This document shows positions 59,838 to 64,000 of a stretch of 64,000 nt of DNA, one piece after another. Made by a program: the position numbers and the translations under genes. Under the pieces are notes generated by a model, which was given only the letters and a program-made list of their open reading frames with translations, was not told the DNA's origin and ran no database searches. The DNA comes from Chamaelirium japonicum. Its lineage: Eukaryota > Streptophyta > Magnoliopsida > Liliales > Melanthiaceae. The stretch lies in the NCBI GenBank assembly GCA_947650365.1, contig OX393550.1, positions 97,292,519 to 97,356,518 on the forward strand, written 5' to 3'. How positions within the stretch are numbered: position 1 is the stretch's first letter; the number at the start of each line of letters is the position of its first letter.

Positions 59838-60322
59838 CTCCCGAAATCCCGACCGCAAACAGCCCCACCGAGACCAATCCGTTCGGGCCAAATCTCAGCC
59901 GTCCGATCGATTAAATCGAACGGATGGCATTCGGTTCGGCCTCGCTATTACTGTGGCGGCCACAGTAACAGCCCGGGTGAATCTCGTCCATTCGATTCAG
60001 TCGATCGGGCGGTTGAAAAAAAAATCACGATTACTGTAGCGGCTACAGTAATCGCGAGAATGATTTCAACCGTCCGATCGATTGAATCGGGCGGTTGAAA
60101 AAAAATCGTGATTACTGTAGCAGCTATAGTAATCGCGAGAATACTTTCAGCCGCCCGATCGACCGAATAGAACGGACGGGATTCACCCGGGCTGTTACTG
60201 TGGCCGCCACAGTAACAGCGAGGCAGAACCGAATGCCATCCGTTCGATTCAGTCGATCGGACGGCTGAGATTTGGCCCGAACGGATTGGTCTCGGAGGGG
60301 CTGTTTGCGGTCGGAATTTCGG

Positions 60323-60325
<3 letters not shown>
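59838..60325. mobile_element. Foldback MITE between TA tracts (CTCCCGAAATCCCGACCG ends)
   Basis: A 488-bp palindrome: CTCCCGAAATCCCGACCGC and AACAGCCCC at the left pair with GGGGCTGTTTGCGGTCGG..TTTCGGGAG at the right. Inside, TTACTGTGGCGGCCACAGTA and CCGTCCGATCGAT-type motifs repeat in both arms. (TA)n follows directly. Confidence 0.85.

Positions 60326-60368
<43 letters not shown>
60326..60368. repeat. (TA)n microsatellite between two MITEs
   Basis: About 20 TA dinucleotides separate the foldback element from the next MITE. Confidence 0.95.
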
Positions 60369-60371
<3 letters not shown>

Positions 60372-60650
60372 AGGGATACTCTTACTCATGGCCTCTTACT
60401 CATATAGTTACCTATGATCCGGGTCGTCCATTAGATCCCGACGTACAGTTCGGATTAGATGGGGAGTTAAAGCAATGGTATCCGCATTAAATGCCCGTAT
60501 TAAAAGCTTATATTAAAAGCTCGTATTTAATGCGGACACCATTGCTTTAACTTCCCATCTAATCCGAACCATACGTCGGGGATCTAATGGACGGCCCGGA
60601 TCATAGGTAACTATATGAGTAAGAGGCCATGAGTAAGAGTATCCCTCCCC
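60369..60650. mobile_element. Palindromic MITE (GGGAGGGATACTCTTAC family)
   Basis: GGGAGGGATACTCTTACTCA at the left pairs with TGAGTAAGAGTATCCCTCCC at the right. The arms are about 120 bp with AAAGCTTATATTAAAAGCTC near the centre. It sits between (TA)n and TATAT. Its right 207 bp are identical by eye to 62,166-62,371. Confidence 0.9.
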
Positions 60651-60784
60651 TATATGGGGAGGGATACTCTTACAAGTGAGCGATTACTTCCTATGGTTAC
60701 TAATGACAGCGACCGTCCGATTAAAACCCGGCAGACGACTGTGATTGCTTCTCAATCTCGCGCGTTTAATAGAGCCGATTTGCC

Positions 60785-60985
60785 TCTCTCTCTCTCCTCT
60801 GCGCCTCTATTCCGTGTCCCCGCCTCCGATCTGGCTCTCTCTCCTCCGCGCCTCTCTTCCGTCCCCGTCCCCGATCTGCCTCTCTCTCCTCCGCGCCTCT
60901 CTTCTGTCCCCGCCCCCGATCTGCCTCTCTCTCCTCCGCGCCTCTCTTCCGTCCCCGCCCCCGATCTGACTCTCTCTCCTCCGTG
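60785..60985. repeat. Tandem repeat, about four units of about 43 bp
   Basis: Units of CTCCTCCGCGCCTCTCTTCC followed by GTCCCCGCCCCCGATCTG. The Arg/Gly/Glu-rich minus-strand frames and Ser/Pro-rich plus-strand frames here are products of this repeat. Confidence 0.9.
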
Positions 60986-61340
60986 AGTAATCTGTGCCAC
61001 CACCCGCTCGCCAGCCCGCCCCCTGACCCACACCGGATCAAGCGGCTTCGGGACGAAAGCCTCGGCCTCCAACTCAGCTTCTCGGCTCACCCCCATCCGA
61101 ATCCTCCTCCTCCTCCACATCATCGCACTCTATTTCAGCTGCAGCCGCCGCAGACAATCCAGAACAATCTGGGCCATCTGGCGAGCTTCGACCTCGACCC
61201 AGTTCTCCTACCTTCATTCTCTGTTAAGACGGAGCTCCCTTCAACCCGATCTGCCTCTCTCTCCTCCGTGAGTAATCTGTTCCGAGACTTCGATTTCTTC
61301 TTCCTCGTGGCTTCATACCTTCAGCTCACATCGCAGCAGG

Positions 61341-61347
<7 letters not shown>

Positions 61348-61391
<44 letters not shown>
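61348..61391. repeat. (CT)n microsatellite
   Basis: About 22 CT dinucleotides follow CAGCAGGTAC inside the Pack-type element. Confidence 0.95.
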
Positions 61392-61393
<2 letters not shown>

Positions 61394-61410
61394 CGCGCCT
61401 TTCAACCCAA

Positions 61411-62001
61411 TTGCTCCCGGAGCTCCCTTCAACCCAATTGCTCCCGGAGCCCACGGGCTTCGGCTGCGGCGGGCTGCTGGATGCCCTGCTGCAGGAGGCA
61501 GAGAGTGGTGGGGAGTTGCAGAGAGACGGGTTGCTGCCGGAAGCGCCCGCAGGAGATCAGGACATGAAGTGGGTCCAGCTAGGCGGCGGCGCGCCACCCC
61601 ATCGAGAAGCCGTTAAATCTGCAGACAAGTGTGACAACTCCAATCAGGCAGCCGGTGAGCTTTGTGAAAATTTTGACGAACCCCCCCCTTGTTGCATCGC
61701 CATTGGTTTCACTTTCACACCATCAGCCCCGTTTGCAGAGAACAAGTCAGCCGTCGGCACCAAATCTTCCGGCGAGGGCATGTCCGTGCTGCTCGACACG
61801 ATCCCGGCGGCGGCGGCGCTGGTCCCCGAGTGGACGAACTGCGAGAACGGGGGGATGTCCAGCGGGCCGTCGTCGGTCATCACCGCCGACGACATCGGCC
61901 TCGAGATGCAGCACCTGGCCTCGTCCCTCTCGGTGGGGCTGGAGGGGCAATACTGGAGCCTTGGATCATGCGTCTGGAGTAACTTGCCCGGAATCTGCTG
62001 A
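61411..62001 (+). pseudogene. Captured gene-like frame, unidentified
   Basis: An open frame of 196 residues has normal amino-acid variety after about residue 25: GCGGLLDALLQEAESGGELQ, then FTFTPSAPFAENKSAVGT, then DTIPAAAALVPEWTNC, SSVITADDIGLEMQHLASSL and SVGLEGQYWSLG. I do not recognise the parent protein. It may join two or more captured pieces, since the first part follows a (CT)n tract. No promoter or start context is convincing. It lies wholly inside the transposon. Confidence 0.5.
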
Positions 62002-62368
62002 AAACCTTTCAGACCAACTCTCCTGTGAAAGGTTTGATGGGGTGGCCTTTGTTCTGCACCTTTTATACACTACTAATGAGCTTATATACCTCTATGGAAC
62101 TTTGTTCATGTGGAACTTGTTAACATGTAATTAATATAAATCCCTATGTTTTCCCTTTATACACTACAGTTCGGATTAGATGGGGAGTTAAAGCAATGGT
62201 ATCCGCATTAAATGCCCGTATTAAAAGCTTATATTAAAAGCTCGTATTTAATGCGGACACCATTGCTTTAACTTCCCATCTAATCCGAACCATACGTCGG
62301 GGATCTAATGGACGGCCCGGATCATAGGTAACTATATGAGTAAGAGGCCATGAGTAAGAGTATCCCTC

Positions 62369-62371
<3 letters not shown>

Positions 62372-62451
<80 letters not shown>
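62372..62451. repeat. (TA)n(GA)n microsatellite
   Basis: About 25 TA then about 14 GA dinucleotides lie between the Pack-type element and the next palindrome. Confidence 0.95.
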
Positions 62452-62455
<4 letters not shown>

Positions 62456-62846
62456 TGGGATGCTGCCTATCAAAGCAGCATTTTTTGCTGCTTTGAGACA
62501 TTGTTTGACCATCCTAGAAGTTTTAGAATTTGATGAAATTTGGTGAGGGTGTTGTCTAGGGTAAGATGATCATCCTCACAAATTTTCATCAAATTCCAAA
62601 ACTTCTAGGGGGTTCAAATGGTCGAAGCAAAATCAGTCGTCTGCAGTCGCCGTTAAAATCTGCAGCATTTTGCTTCGACCATTTGACCCTCTTAGAAGTT
62701 TTGGAATTTGATGAAAATTTGTGAGGATGATCATCTTACCCTAGACAACACCCTCACCAAATTTCATCAAATTCCAAAACTTCTAGGATGGTCAAACAAT
62801 GTCTCAAAGCAGCAAAAACGCTGCTTTGATAGGCAGCATCCCATTC

Positions 62847-62847
<1 letters not shown>
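62452..62847. mobile_element. Near-perfect foldback MITE, about 190-bp arms (GGAATGGGATGCTGCC ends)
   Basis: GGAATGGGATGCTGCCTATC at the left pairs with GATAGGCAGCATCCCATTCC at the right. The arms stay almost perfect to a short loop near 62,630-62,660. (TA)n follows on the right. The transcript would be a long hairpin. Confidence 0.92.

Positions 62848-62926
<79 letters not shown>
62848..62926. repeat. (TA)n microsatellite
   Basis: About 37 TA dinucleotides lie between two palindromic elements. Confidence 0.95.
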
Positions 62927-62930
<4 letters not shown>

Positions 62931-63312
62931 CAGGTTCAATGGACACTGTTTTTGCACTCAATTTTTTACACCAATTTTCAAATCATTAGATAGAGATTTC
63001 ATAAGTTCTTCATTTTTTTGTGAGCATAATCATCTTGTCTTAGATAGTATGTCCACAAAAAATTAGCACATTCTAAAGCCTCCAGGTACATCAAAACTAA
63101 AAGGCTATATCGACCGTCCATTTTAATCGCTAATTTGAAGAGCACATTTAATAAGTCTAGAGGCTTTAGAATGTGCTGATTTTTTATGGATGTGTTATCT
63201 AAGACAAGTTGATTATACTCACAAAATATCAATAACTTATGAAACCTCTATCTAATGATTTGAAAATCGGTGTAAAAAATTGAATGCAAAAACAGTGTCC
63301 ATTGAACCTGTC

Positions 63313-63314
<2 letters not shown>
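62927..63314. mobile_element. Foldback MITE (GGGTCAGGTTCAATGGACAC ends)
   Basis: GGGTCAGGTTCAATGGACAC pairs with GTGTCCATTGAACCTGTCCC at the right, with arms continuing through AAATCATTAGATAGAG and ATTCTAAAGCCTC. It is bordered by (TA)n on both sides. Confidence 0.9.
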
Positions 63315-63409
<95 letters not shown>

Positions 63410-63410
63410 A
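63315..63410. repeat. (TA)n(GA)n microsatellite
   Basis: About 35 TA followed by about 11 GA dinucleotides. Confidence 0.95.
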
Positions 63411-63555
63411 ATGCTTGAATGCGGCATGCGGTGCGTGCGGCATCGCACCGCAGCCGTGTGATGCACGCGCTGCGTGCATGCGATGCACGCAGCAGTGCAT
63501 CACACGGCTGTGGTGCGATGCCGCACGCACCGCATGCCGCAGCATAGCATGCCCC
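63411..63555. mobile_element. Palindromic MITE in a TA/GA tract, GCGGCATGCGG family, copy 2
   Basis: It starts ATGCTTGAATGCGGCATGCG and ends GCCGCAGCATAGCATGCCCC, with the same ends and same flanking pattern as 55,763-55,907. The arms here pair better, so it may be the younger copy. Confidence 0.88.
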
Positions 63556-63594
<39 letters not shown>

Positions 63595-63670
63595 GAATGA
63601 TTAAGCTTATGGACACCGCACGCCGCATCCTAACACCCCTATATATATATAGAGAGAGAGAGAGAGAGAA
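63556..63670. repeat. TA/GA tracts with a MITE fragment
   Basis: Two (TA)n(GA)n stretches (63,556-63,595 and 63,641-63,668) surround about 50 bp with GACACCGCACGCCGCATCCT, perhaps the remnant of another TA-targeting element. Confidence 0.6.
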
Positions 63671-64000
63671 AACGGGGTATGAGTTGACAGCCTATTTGGG
63701 CATTTGGGCTGTCAGCTCACAGCCCTCCGATCGTCATCAGCAGCCGTCCATTTAAAATAAAAAAAACACACACACAACACACCCAACCCCACTATCTCCC
63801 TCTCCCTCTCTCTCGCCCCCGACCCCCTCCGGCCCCGGTCCCCTCCGGCCGGATCCAGTGCCCCCGACCCCCTCCGGCCCCGGTCCCCTCCGGCCCCCGA
63901 CCCCCTCCGGCGCGACCACATCCGGCGCGACCCCATCCCGGCGCCCCCGACCCCTCCGGCGCGACCCCATCCCGGCGCCCCCGACCCCTCCGGCGCGACC
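63671..64000. other. Start of another TA-flanked element with a GC-rich tandem repeat
   Basis: ACGGGGTATGAGTTGACAGC opens it, and a nearby GGGCTGTCAGCTCACAGCCC forms a small hairpin. From 63,815 the sequence is GCCCCCGACCCCCTCCGGC repeats running off the window. The long Gly/Arg minus-strand frames are artefacts of this repeat. Confidence 0.5.

Larger units (their letters stand above)
60656..62371. mobile_element. Pack-type relative of the GGGAGGGATACTCTTAC MITE with captured GC-rich sequence
   Basis: The ends GGGGAGGGATACTCTTAC and GTAAGAGTATCCCTCCCC are perfect inverted repeats, bordered by TATAT and a long (TA)n. The right 206 bp are MITE sequence. Between the ends lies about 1.5 kb of GC-rich DNA unlike any MITE, including a 42-bp tandem repeat (60,785-60,985), a (CT)n tract, and open frames with protein-like composition (61,411-62,001). 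It looks like a non-autonomous transposon that picked up gene pieces. Confidence 0.72.

Noticed and set aside
60654-61123. Arg/Gly/Glu-rich and Ser/Pro-rich proteins
   Set aside because: They come from the 43-bp tandem repeat read on either strand. Conservation between units is due to repetition.
63712-63970. Gly/Arg-rich minus-strand proteins at the right edge
   Set aside because: Product of a CCCCGACCCCCTCCGGC tandem repeat.

Overview
The window comes from a flowering-plant nuclear genome. The evidence is Ty1/copia polyproteins, a Mutator-like element with a ULP1 protease gene, Tourist- and hAT-type MITEs, a tRNA-derived SINE, a PPR fragment, and the two spliced 3' exons of a plant-type ESCRT-III gene (VPS2). 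The species cannot be read from the sequence. Almost all of the DNA is nested transposons. The only convincing host gene is VPS2 (51,006-51,486, minus strand), and its 5' exons are not seen in the window.

Layout. 1 to about 11,030 is most of one large Mutator-like transposon of the ULP1-carrying kind. A DUF1985/coiled-coil/C48 peptidase gene runs rightward (5-2,799), followed by about 100-bp tandem repeats and a CT/AT-rich spacer. Leftward come a small viroplasmin/RNase-H1-N-terminal-like gene (5,313-5,603) and the transposase gene (5,810-9,797), which is itself interrupted by a 1.1-kb TIR element. Its right terminal inverted repeat ends near 11,030. From 11,186 to 40,379 there is an old head-to-tail duplication of a TE-free unit of roughly 6-8 kb. 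Copy A (11,186-32,492) has been swollen by a solo LTR, a small LTR element, a Ty1/copia element and a hAT MITE. Copy B (32,650-40,379) keeps the matching empty sites but has its own MITEs. Inside copy A, a separate and very young tandem duplication of about 3,045 bp (18,577-24,667) doubles host DNA, one LTR and the 3' part of the copia pol region.

40,380-50,775 holds a SINE, several hAT/Tourist-type MITEs, a long-LTR Ty1/copia relic (about 42,690-48,454) and a stray RT fragment. 51,006-53,217 holds the VPS2 3' exons, followed by a 461-bp unit repeated three times. 54,258-58,500 begins with a clear Helitron 3' terminus and includes MITEs and a PPR fragment. A GC-rich block at 58,500-59,430 contains a short exon-like frame. 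55.7-63.7 kb is a cluster of palindromic MITEs of at least five families, each set in (TA)n or (GA)n dinucleotide tracts, a behaviour like that described for rice Micron elements. One of them (60,656-62,371) appears to have captured about 1.5 kb of GC-rich gene-like sequence.

No prokaryotic systems, CRISPR arrays, tRNA or rRNA genes were seen. The most interesting material is the TA-tract MITE cluster with its Pack-type member, the empty-site record in the A/B duplication, and the unusual viroplasmin-like gene carried within the Mutator-like element.
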